A stretch of 64,000 nt of DNA, from the NCBI RefSeq assembly GCF_008274825.1, contig NZ_CP030848.1, positions 2,294,001-2,358,000 on the forward strand, given 5' to 3'. The translations under genes and the position numbers were made by a program. The stretch comes from Sphingobacterium hotanense. Lineage in GTDB: Bacteria; Bacteroidota; Bacteroidia; Sphingobacteriales; Sphingobacteriaceae. Of this stretch, positions 17,647 through 26,217 are shown in pieces. Under the pieces are notes generated by a model. It saw only the letters and a program-made list of their open reading frames with translations, did not search any database and was not told the origin of the DNA. The first letter of the stretch is position 1, and the number at the start of each line of letters is the position of its first letter.

Positions 17647-19836
17647 ATGGAAATAGAAAAATCACTATTTGACAATTTACAGGATTTTTTTGGGTTTGAT
17701 AATTTCAAAGGAGATCAAGAAGCCATTATCACAAATGTGCTAAACAAGAAAGATACCTTTGTTATTATGCCGACAGGCGGTGGCAAGTCCATCTGCTATC
17801 AACTACCAGCATTAATGAGCGAGGGAACAGCTATTGTTATCTCCCCATTGATTGCCCTTATGAAAAATCAAGTAGACCAGCTGAGAGCCTTCGGTGGTCG
17901 AGACAGCATTGCACACTTTCTGAACTCCTCATTAACTAAGAATGAGATTCTACGTGTAAAACAGGATGTAACAGATGGTAAGACCAAATTGTTATATGTT
18001 GCACCGGAATCCTTAGCCAAGGAGGACAATGTTGCATTTCTACGGAGTATTACCGTGTCCTTCGTCGCTGTCGATGAAGCGCATTGTATTTCGGAGTGGG
18101 GACATGATTTCCGTCCGGAGTATCGTAAAATCCGACAAGTCATCAATGAGGTAGGAGACAACATCCCTATTATCGCGCTGACAGCCACTGCAACACCTAA
18201 GGTGCAATCTGATATTCGCAAGAACTTACAGATGAATGATGCTCACTTATTTAAGTCTTCGTTCAACAGAACGAATCTCTACTATGAGGTTCGTCCGAAA
18301 CAAGACGTCATTAAGGAAATCGTTCGCTTCATAAAGAATAATACCGGTAAGGCCGGAATCGTCTATTGTCTAAGTCGTAAGAAGGTAGAGGAGATTGCTG
18401 AGGTGTTGAATATCAACGGCATCAAAGCTCTACCGTACCATGCGGGACTGGATGCAAAAACGCGAGCTGAGACACAGGACAAGTTCCTGATGGAAGATAT
18501 CGAGGTTATTGTAGCAACGATAGCCTTCGGTATGGGAATCGACAAACCAGACGTTCGTTATGTAATCCACCATGATATTCCAAAGTCTATGGAAGGCTAT
18601 TATCAGGAAACAGGACGCGCTGGACGTGATGGAGGCGATGGCTTTTGTTTGGCATTCTATTCGGAAAAGGACGTCGAGAAATTGACGAAGTTCATGAAAG
18701 ACAAACCGGTCTCTGAAAAGGAGATTGGTACTCAGATCCTAAAGGAAGTGATCGACTATTCGGAATCCGCAGTTTGTCGCAGAAAGCAGATTTTACACTA
18801 TTTCGGCGAGAAATTCGACGAAACAGGATGTAACAACATGTGTGATAACTGCCGTTCGCAGAAAACTTATTTTGAAGCCGAGGCATCTCTATTGCAGGTC
18901 TTGAACTTCATTAAAGAGCAAGGCGACAAATTTGATGATCAGCATATCATCAATGTCATGATTGGTCAGAACAATCAGCCTATTTCTTCTTATAAGCATG
19001 ATACACATCCTCTATTCGGATCCGGTAAAGAACTTGGGGTGAATTATTGGAATTCGCTAATCCGCCAAGCGGAGTTTTCGGGCTTTATCAAAAAAGATAT
19101 CGATCACTACGGACTCCTTCAATTGACAGAGGCCGGCAAAAAATATATAAGCAACCCTTACCCGATTAAGTACATCATCAATCGTCCGATGGAAAAAGCG
19201 AGCGGAGATAGCTCGGATGACGCTGCTGGACATATTAGCACGCTGGATGCCGAATTATTGAAGATGCTGAAGGATCTTCGCAAGAAGATTGCGAAGCAGA
19301 AGTCTCTTCCGCCTTTTGTTATCTTTCAAGACCCTTCGTTAGACGAAATGTGTACTCATTATCCTATTTCTACGGAAGAGCTGAAGAAAATTCAGGGCGT
19401 AGGATCTGGGAAAGCAATGAAGTTTGGTGCTCCTTTCGTTGAGTTGATCAAGAAATATGTAGAAGACAACGATATCGACAGACCTCAGGACTTGGTGATC
19501 AAGAGCACGGCTAATAAGTCCGCATTGAAGGTTTCTATCATTCAGAATATCGATAGAAAGATCAGTTTGGAGGATATTGCATCATCCAAAGGCATTAGCT
19601 ATGAGGATATGCTGAAAGAGGTCGAATCTATTGTCAACTCCGGTACGAAACTCAATATCGGATACTTTGTCGATGAGATGATCGATCCAGACCGTCAGGA
19701 TGAGGTTTATGATTACTTCAAATCTGCAGAGAACGATAGCATCGATAGCGCATTGAATGAACTAGGAGAGGAGGATTATTCTTTTGAGGATATTCAACTC
19801 ATGCGCATCAAATTTATATCAGAACTAGGAAATTAA
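17647..19836 (+). CDS. recQ: ATP-dependent DNA helicase RecQ
   Basis: RecQ unwinds DNA 3' to 5' in recombination and repair. The 729-residue protein has Walker A MPTGGGKS (Lys47), the DEAH box in AVDEAHCISEWGHDFRPEY, motif III TATATP, motif VI YYQETGRAGRDG, and a four-cysteine zinc site (CRRKQILHYFGEKFDETGC, NNMCDNC). A winged-helix RQC region follows, then an HRDC domain (about 540-610). A further helical tail of about 110 residues follows HRDC, as in the long Bacteroidota RecQ form. It is 9 bp upstream of kdsA. Confidence 0.96.
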   Translation: MEIEKSLFDNLQDFFGFDNFKGDQEAIITNVLNKKDTFVIMPTGGGKSICYQLPALMSEGTAIVISPLIALMKNQVDQLRAFGGRDSIAHFLNSSLTKNEILRVKQDVTDGKTKLLYVAPESLAKEDNVAFLRSITVSFVAVDEAHCISEWGHDFRPEYRKIRQVINEVGDNIPIIALTATATPKVQSDIRKNLQMNDAHLFKSSFNRTNLYYEVRPKQDVIKEIVRFIKNNTGKAGIVYCLSRKKVEEIAEVLNINGIKALPYHAGLDAKTRAETQDKFLMEDIEVIVATIAFGMGIDKPDVRYVIHHDIPKSMEGYYQETGRAGRDGGDGFCLAFYSEKDVEKLTKFMKDKPVSEKEIGTQILKEVIDYSESAVCRRKQILHYFGEKFDETGCNNMCDNCRSQKTYFEAEASLLQVLNFIKEQGDKFDDQHIINVMIGQNNQPISSYKHDTHPLFGSGKELGVNYWNSLIRQAEFSGFIKKDIDHYGLLQLTEAGKKYISNPYPIKYIINRPMEKASGDSSDDAAGHISTLDAELLKMLKDLRKKIAKQKSLPPFVIFQDPSLDEMCTHYPISTEELKKIQGVGSGKAMKFGAPFVELIKKYVEDNDIDRPQDLVIKSTANKSALKVSIIQNIDRKISLEDIASSKGISYEDMLKEVESIVNSGTKLNIGYFVDEMIDPDRQDEVYDYFKSAENDSIDSALNELGEEDYSFEDIQLMRIKFISELGN

Positions 19837-19845
19837 TAATACAAT

Positions 19846-20661
19846 ATGATCAATACTTATTTGCCAAATATTAAGAATGGCGACTCTGATGCTTTCTTTT
19901 TAATGGCAGGCCCATGTGCAATCGAAGGTGAGGATATCGCCCTTCGCATTGCTGAACGTATCGTTACGATTACAGATAAATTCAATATCCCTTATATCTT
20001 CAAAGGCTCATATCGCAAAGCAAACCGCTCAAGAGTGGACTCATTTACCGGTATCGGCGATGAAAAAGCTTTAAAAATTCTTGAAAAAGTAGGAAAGACC
20101 TTCGGTGTTCCTACAGTCACAGATATTCATGAAAGCCACGAAGCCGCAATGGCTGCCGCATACGTAGATGTACTACAGATTCCAGCTTTCTTATGCCGTC
20201 AAACGGAGCTTTTAGTTGCAGCGGCACAAACCGGTAAGGTGGTGAACATCAAAAAAGGACAGTTCCTCGCTGCGGAATCTATGAAGTTTGCTGTAGATAA
20301 GGTTAAAGATTCCGGAAATGACAAAGTATTCTTAACCGATCGTGGCAATACCTTCGGATACCAAGACTTGATCGTCGATTTTCGGGGAATTCCTACTATG
20401 CGCAATTTCAATGTCCCAACGGTAATGGATTGTACGCATTCTCTACAACAACCTAATCAGTCAACAGGAGTAACCGGCGGCAAACCGGAACTAATCGAAA
20501 CTATCGCCAAAGCAGCTATCGCTGTAGGTGCCGATGGACTATTCATCGAAACGCACCCAGATCCTGCAAACGCGAAATCCGACGGCGCAAATATGTTGCA
20601 CCTCGATCTATTAGAAGGATTAATGGAGAACCTGATCCGCGTGAGACAAGCAATAATTTAA
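19846..20661 (+). CDS. kdsA: 3-deoxy-8-phosphooctulonate (Kdo-8-phosphate) synthase
   Basis: KdsA condenses arabinose 5-phosphate with phosphoenolpyruvate to Kdo-8-phosphate for lipopolysaccharide. The 271-residue protein is a complete DAHP/KDO8P synthase barrel: MAGPCAIEGEDIALR, FKGSYRKANRSRVDSFTG, VTDIHE, LQIPAFLCRQTELLVAAA, NIKKGQF, DCTHSLQQPNQ and FIETHPDPANAKSDGANM. The CAIE cysteine and the DGAN segment suggest the metal-dependent type, but this is a weak reading. It is cotranscribed with recQ and followed by an R3 spacer and a strong terminator. Confidence 0.95.
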   Translation: MINTYLPNIKNGDSDAFFLMAGPCAIEGEDIALRIAERIVTITDKFNIPYIFKGSYRKANRSRVDSFTGIGDEKALKILEKVGKTFGVPTVTDIHESHEAAMAAAYVDVLQIPAFLCRQTELLVAAAQTGKVVNIKKGQFLAAESMKFAVDKVKDSGNDKVFLTDRGNTFGYQDLIVDFRGIPTMRNFNVPTVMDCTHSLQQPNQSTGVTGGKPELIETIAKAAIAVGADGLFIETHPDPANAKSDGANMLHLDLLEGLMENLIRVRQAII

Positions 20662-20662
20662 T

Positions 20663-20765
20663 CTAGATATTAGATATTAGATTTTAGATATTAGACATTA
20701 GAGCGTAGCGGGCTATTCTGACTACGCTCTTTTTTTAGTAGTTAGTAGTTTGTAGTTAGTATTAA
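20663..20765 (+). terminator. kdsA terminator cassette (R3 - hairpin - U-tract - R4)
   Basis: R3 sequence (AGATATTAGATATTAGATTT and so on) fills 20663-20700. A hairpin AGAGCGTAG / CTACGCTCT around CGGGCTATTCTGA and eight T follow at 20699-20737. R4 (AGTAGTTAGTAGTTTGTAGTTAG) follows to about 20765. Almost the same hairpin recurs at 47759-47797. Confidence 0.92.
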
Positions 20766-20798
20766 GAACTTTAGCGGATAATGATTATTTGTTGTTTT

Positions 20799-21006
20799 GA
20801 ACCAAGAAAGGAAGGATGAAAAAGATGAGCAGGATCCTGTAAATCCCCAAATCCTTCCTTTCCTGATTCAAGACAATAAACCTTTATATTGAAAACAAAC
20901 CCGATCCTGACAATCCTCAAATCCTTCCTTTCCTGGTTCAAAGACAATCTAAAAAGGCACCCCCAATCCTGACAATCCTTGAATCCTTCCTTTCCTGGTT
21001 CAAGAC
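20799..21006. repeat. R1 cluster: one palindrome and two inverted copies
   Basis: A head-to-head R1 palindrome lies at 20799-20869 (centre GGATCC at 20832-20837). Two further R1 copies in inverted orientation (ATCCTTCCTTTCCTGGTTC) lie at about 20904-20942 and 20966-21002. The remaining sequence to the dnaJ terminator is low-complexity C/A-rich and shows nothing else. Confidence 0.88.
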
Positions 21007-21060
21007 AATCCGCTCGACATAATCCCCATACCACCAACCAACAACCCTACCCAAAATCCA

Positions 21061-21118
21061 CAAAAAAAGCGCCTAGTCGGCGCCTTTTTAATATCTAATA
21101 TCTAAAATCTAACATCTA
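21061..21118 (-). terminator. dnaJ terminator with R3 spacer
   Basis: On the minus strand the dnaJ stop is followed by R3 (ATGTTAGATTTTAGATATTAG, about 21089-21118). The hairpin GGCGCCGACTAGGCGC and a run of seven T come next (to 21062). Confidence 0.9.
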
Positions 21119-22270
21119 TTATTCAAAATACTCTTTGATACGTTCGAAGAAGGACTTCTCACTTTTACCCGGTTGAGGTTTAAAGTTTGCTGAGCCTTTC
21201 AATTTCTCTAACAATTCTTTTTCCTCTTTGGAAACAGTTTTCGGGGTCCATACATTCACGTAAACCAATTGGTCGCCTTTGTGGTATGAATTCACTTCCG
21301 GCAATCCTTTCCCTTTTAAGCGAAGGATTTTACCACCTTGAGTTCCTGGGTCGATTTTGATCTTTGCTTTACCGTCGATTGTTGGGATTTCCACGCTTGT
21401 TCCTAAAGCTGCATCTGCAAAATTGATGTATAGATCATAAATTACATTGATGCCATCGCGCTTCAAGGTCTCATGCGGAACTTCTTCAACCAAGATAATC
21501 AAATCACCAGGGATGCCACCGCGAGGGGCAGCATTACCTTTGCCGCTCATCGACAATTGCATGCCTTCGCTTACACCTGCAGGGATGTTGATGGAGATCG
21601 TTTCTTCACCGCGCTCTAAGCCTTCGCCTTTACAGGTTGTACACTTCGCAGTAATCTCAACGCCTTCACCATTACAAGTAGGGCAGGTGCTTGTTGTTTG
21701 CATCTGACCTAAGATCGTATTCGTCACACGACGAACAGAACCACTACCACCACAAGTGTTACAGGTATGGTAAGAGCTTTTATCTTTTGCGCCAGTACCG
21801 CTACAGGTATGACAAACAACTTGCTTATTTACTTTAACCTTTTTCTCGACGCCTTTCGCAATCTCCTCTAGGGTCAATTTTACTTTAATACGTAAGTTAC
21901 TTCCACGTTGTACACGACGACCACCACGGCCTCCGCCACCACCACCGAAGAAACTTTCAAACGGATTGCCACCACCGAAGATATCACCAAACTGGCTAAA
22001 GATATCTTCCATGTTCATGCCGCCGCCACCATAACCGCCAGCAGCAGAATTACCCGCATGACCAAACTGATCATAACGCGCGCGCTTTTCCGAATTGCTT
22101 AATATCTCGTAAGCTTCAGCAGCTTCCTTAAATTTATCTTCCGCTTCCTTATCGCCCGGATTCTTATCTGGGTGATATTTAATAGCTAATTTACGATAGG
22201 CACTCTTAATCTCCGTCACTTCGGCAGTGCGGGAAACACCTAGGACATCGTAATAATCTCTCTTTGACAT
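21119..22270 (-). CDS. dnaJ: Chaperone protein DnaJ
   Basis: DnaJ delivers substrates to DnaK and stimulates its ATPase. The 383-residue protein is a full type I J-protein: J domain with the HPD motif at residues 33-35, a glycine-rich linker (about 75-125), four CxxCxGxG zinc motifs ([32 protein letters not shown]; about 150-220), then the two client-binding beta domains. It follows grpE by 10 bp, forming a grpE-dnaJ operon; dnaK is not in the window. Confidence 0.97.
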   Translation of the reverse strand: MSKRDYYDVLGVSRTAEVTEIKSAYRKLAIKYHPDKNPGDKEAEDKFKEAAEAYEILSNSEKRARYDQFGHAGNSAAGGYGGGGMNMEDIFSQFGDIFGGGNPFESFFGGGGGGRGGRRVQRGSNLRIKVKLTLEEIAKGVEKKVKVNKQVVCHTCSGTGAKDKSSYHTCNTCGGSGSVRRVTNTILGQMQTTSTCPTCNGEGVEITAKCTTCKGEGLERGEETISINIPAGVSEGMQLSMSGKGNAAPRGGIPGDLIILVEEVPHETLKRDGINVIYDLYINFADAALGTSVEIPTIDGKAKIKIDPGTQGGKILRLKGKGLPEVNSYHKGDQLVYVNVWTPKTVSKEEKELLEKLKGSANFKPQPGKSEKSFFERIKEYFE

Positions 22271-22280
22271 TTTATTTTTC

Positions 22281-22820
22281 TTATTGACCTACTACAACTT
22301 TTGCAAAACGTAATACACTGTCATTTAAGAAATAACCTTTCTCAATCACATCGATTACTTTATTTTTTAAATCGTCGCTAGGTGCAGGGATAGAAGTAAT
22401 AGCTTCCTGATATTCGGGATCAAATGGCTGCCCGATCACATCCATTTCTTTTAGACCTAATTGTTCCATCGTTTTGCGGAACTTGGTATTTACTAGGTCA
22501 ACGCCTTGCTTTACGCTGTCGTCATTCGGAATATCTTTCATAAAAGACATCGCACGATCGAAGTCATCTAACACAGGTAATAATTTCACTAACACATCTT
22601 TTCCTGCCGATTGCATTAAATCAAGCTTCTCTTTGGATGTGCGCTTTTTATAGTTGTCAAACTCCGCAACTAAACGTGTATATCTGTCATTAGACTCTGC
22701 CAATTTGTTGTTTAGGCTTTCTACTTCGTCAACTTCAGGGCTCTCAACGTTTGTCGTCGAATCTGTTTCTTCTGAATTTAAGTTTTCGTCTTGAATATTT
22801 TCGTTTTCGTTCATCATCAC
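22281..22820 (-). CDS. grpE: Nucleotide exchange factor GrpE
   Basis: GrpE releases ADP from DnaK. The 179-residue protein has an acidic disordered N-terminus (to about 35), a long coiled helix ([36 protein letters not shown]), and the C-terminal beta domain with the GrpE signature ending [22 protein letters not shown]. Three consecutive Met codons start the frame at 22820, 22817 and 22814, so the exact start is uncertain by two residues. No CIRCE element is seen upstream. Confidence 0.95.
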   Translation of the reverse strand: MMMNENENIQDENLNSEETDSTTNVESPEVDEVESLNNKLAESNDRYTRLVAEFDNYKKRTSKEKLDLMQSAGKDVLVKLLPVLDDFDRAMSFMKDIPNDDSVKQGVDLVNTKFRKTMEQLGLKEMDVIGQPFDPEYQEAITSIPAPSDDLKNKVIDVIEKGYFLNDSVLRFAKVVVGQ

Positions 22821-22865
22821 CGTTAAATTATATTCTTAAATCTGGTTCAATCAATTTTTTTGCCA

Positions 22866-22927
22866 ATAAAAAAAATCCGACAGCCTGTCAGTGTTTTATA
22901 TGTTTACACTTGCAAAATGTCGGATTA
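22866..22927 (-). terminator. Long-loop terminator between ftsE and grpE
   Basis: On the minus strand AATCCGACA (22918-22926) pairs with TGTCGGATT (22874-22882), enclosing about 35 nt, and is followed by eight T. Inside the loop CTGACAG can pair with CTGTCGG as an alternative shorter hairpin that would compete with the long stem. It also marks the promoter side of grpE. Confidence 0.65.
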
Positions 22928-22946
22928 TTCAGATTAATGTCAGTTT

Positions 22947-23627
22947 TTAGATGCTGACATTGTCATGCAAACCACCATCCGAGGTACGGATAATGCGTGC
23001 AGGCATATTTTTAATAATTTGATAATCGTGCGTAGCCATCAAGACTGCTGTTCCTGAAGATGCGATATCGCGAAGTAACAATACAATCTCTTCCGATGTA
23101 GCAGGGTCTAAGTTACCCGTAGGCTCATCGGCCAAAATAATCTCTGGGTTATTCAACAATGCTCTAGCAATAACTACACGTTGCTGCTCACCACCGGAAA
23201 GTTCATGTGGCATTTTCTTTAATTTCGAACGTAGACCTACTTTCTCCAACACATCAAGCATGCGGTTCTCGATTAAGCCTTTTTCCTTCCAGCCTGTAGC
23301 ACGAAGTGCAAATTCTAAGTTCTTCTCAATCGTACGGTCGTTCAATAAGTGAAAATCCTGAAAGACAATACCTAGTTTTCTGCGCAAGAAGGGAACATCG
23401 TTTTCATGAAGCTTCTTCAAATCAAATCCAGCAACCATGCCTTCGCCATTAGCGATATAAAGATCACCGTAAATAATTTTCAATAAACTACTTTTACCTG
23501 AGCCAGACTGACCGATCAAGTAAAGAAATTCGCCCTGAGCAATATCTAAGTTTACATTAGATAGTACCAGGTGCTTCTGTTGGTATATATCGACGTTCTT
23601 AAGTTTAATAACCGTATTTTCTCTCAT
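22947..23627 (-). CDS. ftsE: Cell division ATP-binding protein FtsE-like
   Basis: FtsE with the membrane protein FtsX regulates septal peptidoglycan hydrolysis. The 226-residue protein is a lone ABC ATPase: Walker A IGQSGSGKSS (about 38-47), FQDFHLLNDRTIEKNLEFALRATG at the Q-loop, signature LSGGEQQR, Walker B IILADEPTGNLDP and ATHDYQI. The sequence around the Q-loop and signature is FtsE-like. ftsX is not adjacent here, as is often the case in Bacteroidota. LolD-type paralogs look similar, so the name is likely rather than certain. Confidence 0.85.
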   Translation of the reverse strand: MRENTVIKLKNVDIYQQKHLVLSNVNLDIAQGEFLYLIGQSGSGKSSLLKIIYGDLYIANGEGMVAGFDLKKLHENDVPFLRRKLGIVFQDFHLLNDRTIEKNLEFALRATGWKEKGLIENRMLDVLEKVGLRSKLKKMPHELSGGEQQRVVIARALLNNPEIILADEPTGNLDPATSEEIVLLLRDIASSGTAVLMATHDYQIIKNMPARIIRTSDGGLHDNVSI

Positions 23628-23633
23628 ATCTTT

Positions 23634-23837
23634 CTATAAGTCAATTTTTTTTATCTGACCAAATGGCAATTCGCGAACTACATCCATGATATAATCCAAT
23701 TTATCACCAAGGCCAATTTTATCAAGGGATTTATCAGGTCGATCTACTCGAAAGTATGCTAATAGGGTAAATGCATCATCACGCAATTGAACATAATCCG
23801 GAATCTTCGCAACACCCTTTACTTTGATAACATACAT
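23634..23837 (-). CDS. Conserved small protein upstream of ftsE
   Basis: The 67-residue soluble protein MYVIKVKGVAKIPDYVQLRD...LGDKLDYIMDVVRELPFGQIKKIDL ends only 6 bp before the ftsE start, so the two are cotranscribed. It has no cysteines, signal or membrane segment. I do not recognise a family, but the regular codon use and tight spacing support a real gene. Function unknown. Confidence 0.7.
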   Translation of the reverse strand: MYVIKVKGVAKIPDYVQLRDDAFTLLAYFRVDRPDKSLDKIGLGDKLDYIMDVVRELPFGQIKKIDL

Positions 23838-23896
23838 GTAAACAAAATTATAATTTTTTATTAATACACAGTTATATTAACGCTACAATTTAGCTT

Positions 23897-24910
23897 TTAT
23901 TGGTTCGCACGTAAGAATTCCAACGTATTCACCCCATCCGCATAATCATCGAGTGCGGGACACTGACTAGATCCTAGCGGAAATACAGGCGAACCTACAT
24001 TCAGATCAACCGCTGATGTAACGCACTGAATATCCAATTCATGCTTATTGATATACGTTTCAACCTGATCTAGCGAGCTATAGCGTTCATAGTGAACGAC
24101 CGCAAGGGGAGAAGCCATACTTTCATCTTCCTTCAACAGCAAAAAGCCATTATCGAAATGTTGATTCTTATTGATCAGGTAGATCGACTTATTGAAATCG
24201 TAGTTGTTGTTGTATTTGAAATGATCTTTGATCCAGTTGAATGACTCCACAGCTTCAAAGAACTTCGCCACATCATAGTTCTCCGGAATAAAAACTTTGG
24301 AAACCGAACGACAGCCCAAACCAAAGAAATCAAAGATATCATGGCCAAGAGCCTTCAATTGCTCGTCAGTTTCCTCGCCTGACAACACAGCGATGGAATT
24401 TCTGTTCTTACGGATAATATGTGGTTTTTTACCGAAATAGTGTTCAAAGTAACGAGCAGAATTATTGCTTCCCGTAGCGATTACCAAATCAAAATCTTTC
24501 AGGATATCAACGATGGCAAAACGAGCAGCGAATGCCGGCTCAATCTCGACCAACTTATCCAAAACAAACTTCGTTAGACCCGCATCGTCCGACGAGGTCT
24601 TAATCTGTGCTTTAAAGCCAGTAATCAGCACACATAGGATATCATGAAAGCCTACAAGCGGAAGGTTTCCAGCAAGCACCAAGCCTACCATCTTATCGGT
24701 TTCCTGATCCGGAAAATCAGCTAGCCAAGCATTCAAATTTGCCTCCGTCAGCTGCGCGCCGAAAGCCTTAAATTGCTGTGCTACGTATCGAGAGGTGTAC
24801 CAAGGATTTAAGCGCTCAACACGATCTAAAACTGCTTGAATTGCTGCATCATCCGATGCTAAAAAGGAACCTAACTGACTGAATGCTTGAATGCGTTGTT
24901 CTCGTACCAA
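23897..24910 (-). CDS. Acyl-CoA reductase (LuxC-like)
   Basis: The 337-residue protein belongs to the LuxC/acyl-CoA reductase family, related to aldehyde dehydrogenases. It has the AGNLPLVGFHDILCVLITGFK segment, KTSSDDAGLTKFVLDKL, a dinucleotide-binding-like DLVIATGSNNSARYFEHYF, and the catalytic cysteine region DFFGLGCRSVSKVFIPE. The substrate is unknown; no luciferase genes are present. The frame has no ATG near the start: an in-frame stop lies two codons upstream of TTG at 24910, so translation probably begins at this TTG. It is divergent from a ferredoxin gene. Confidence 0.85.
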   Translation of the reverse strand: MVREQRIQAFSQLGSFLASDDAAIQAVLDRVERLNPWYTSRYVAQQFKAFGAQLTEANLNAWLADFPDQETDKMVGLVLAGNLPLVGFHDILCVLITGFKAQIKTSSDDAGLTKFVLDKLVEIEPAFAARFAIVDILKDFDLVIATGSNNSARYFEHYFGKKPHIIRKNRNSIAVLSGEETDEQLKALGHDIFDFFGLGCRSVSKVFIPENYDVAKFFEAVESFNWIKDHFKYNNNYDFNKSIYLINKNQHFDNGFLLLKEDESMASPLAVVHYERYSSLDQVETYINKHELDIQCVTSAVDLNVGSPVFPLGSSQCPALDDYADGVNTLEFLRANQ

Positions 24911-25020
24911 AACTTACTATTTAGAATTATTCTCTACTATTTTTGTCTTATATTTGCCACATAAAAGTCAATTACTATTAAATTGATATACTTTATTTTT
25001 ATCGAGTATATATTTAATGT

Positions 25021-25028
25021 TAACTTTG
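25021..25028 (+). promoter_or_regulatory. Candidate -7 box for the ferredoxin gene
   Basis: TAACTTTG matches TAnnTTTG and lies 42 nt before the ATG, which gives a plausible leader of about 35 nt. The -33 element is not clear. Confidence 0.4.
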
Positions 25029-25070
25029 ACAAGTGCAAAATTAGTTTATTATTTTATTGTAAGGACATAA

Positions 25071-25421
25071 ATGGCAATTAAAATTACTGACGAATGTATA
25101 AATTGTGGGGCTTGCGAACCAGAATGCCCAAACAACGCAATTTATGATGCTGGAGTAACTTGGAAGTTTTCGGATGGTACTGCTTTGGATGGTGTTATTG
25201 ATTTCGGCGATGGCGTTACATTAGACGCAAACGAATCGCAAGAAGCAATCTCCAACGAAGTCTATTATATTGTATCAGATAAATGTACAGAGTGTGTGGG
25301 ATTCCATGATGAACCGCAATGTGCTGCAGTATGTCCGGTAGATTGTTGTGTAGACGACGAAGACGTTCGCGAATCTAACGACGAACTACTAGCTAAGAAA
25401 GCTTGGTTACACGCTGAATAA
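25071..25421 (+). CDS. Ferredoxin with two 4Fe-4S sites
   Basis: The 116-residue soluble electron carrier has two cluster-binding sets, CINCGACEPECPNNAI at the N-terminus and CTECVGFHDEPQCAAVCPVDCC later. These are separated by about 50 residues (DGTALDGVIDFGDGVTLDANES). The 8-residue insertion between the second and third cysteines of the second motif is typical of the long 2[4Fe-4S] ferredoxins of Bacteroidota and allochromatium-type proteins. The redox partner is unknown. It is divergent from the acyl-CoA reductase gene, which is a possible functional link. A strong terminator follows. Confidence 0.93.
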   Translation: MAIKITDECINCGACEPECPNNAIYDAGVTWKFSDGTALDGVIDFGDGVTLDANESQEAISNEVYYIVSDKCTECVGFHDEPQCAAVCPVDCCVDDEDVRESNDELLAKKAWLHAE

Positions 25422-25436
25422 GCATTTAAATAAAAA

Positions 25437-25471
25437 AACAAAAAAGCCTGTCGAACGACAGGCTTTTTTGT
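25437..25471 (+). terminator. Ferredoxin gene terminator
   Basis: AAAGCCTGTCG and CGACAGGCTTT pair around AA, followed by six T; an R4-like AGTAGTTGGTG comes next. Confidence 0.92.
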
Positions 25472-25493
25472 TTTTTAGTAGTTGGTGATAAAT

Positions 25494-26012
25494 GTTGTCT
25501 TTTAGAATTTGGTTTAGAAAGGAGAGTTTGTGTGAGTAATTGGTTTAGAAAGGAGAGCTTGTCTTTGACCGTTGGTTTAGAAAGCGAAGTTTGTCTTTGA
25601 ACCAGGAAAGGAAGGATTTAGGGATTGGCAGGATCTAGTCTAACTGCTTAATATTTGCTAATGAACTCGTTTTGCTTAAAGCCCTTTCAAACCCCTTTAT
25701 AACCCAATGCATAACCCAATCAAAGCCGCTTCAAAAGGGTTTTGATATGGGAGTGATATGGGAGTGATTGGCTAAGGAGTGGATGATGAATTATTCGGCA
25801 GCTTAATTGTTGCTTTTGTTTTGAACCAAGAAAGAAAGTATGAGGATGAACAGGATCCTGTAAATCTTTAAATCCTTCCTTTCTTGGTTCAAGACAATTT
25901 TTCCTTTCCGCATGATCCTGCCAATCCTTAAATCCTTCCTTTCCTGGTTCAAGACAAACATCCGGACAAGACATCCTGCCAATCCCTATATCCTTCTTTC
26001 CCTGGTTCAAAA
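25494..26012. repeat. Composite repeat block with R5-like tandem, R2 and R1 copies
   Basis: No gene is supported here. Three tandem copies of TTGGTTTAGAAAGGAGAG-like sequence (R5) lie at about 25509-25585. One forward R1 copy lies at about 25599-25634. An R2 element with C-runs then G-runs lies at about 25676-25772. An R1 palindrome lies at 25823-25890 (centre GGATCC 25853-25858). Two inverted R1 copies lie at about 25913-25951 and 25974-26007. The remaining 200 bp before the symporter are AT-rich and presumably hold its promoter. Confidence 0.85.
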
Positions 26013-26217
26013 CACTTTAAAACAAAGAATCAAAACAAACTTCCCTTCCTGTTTAATCAACAGTTCAAAACAAACTATACCTCAGCTACTTAGAAATCTC
26101 ATCCTCTCAAGCTGCGCCCTCCATTTCCCTAAATTATTTGCTTTACAGTGCTATTTTTTTATTTTTGTCAGGCGGAAAATTGAAAATAACGAATAACATA
26201 ACCCCTAAATTAACTAC

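Noticed and set aside
20771..21037. Minus-strand frame of 88 codons rich in CLEPGKEGFKD-like peptide
   Set aside because: It is read from R1 repeats; the same peptide recurs at 25720-26010, another R1 block.
22821..22870. CIRCE element for grpE-dnaJ
   Set aside because: The conserved TTAGCACTC and its complement GAGTGCTAA are absent; only the long-loop terminator is found.
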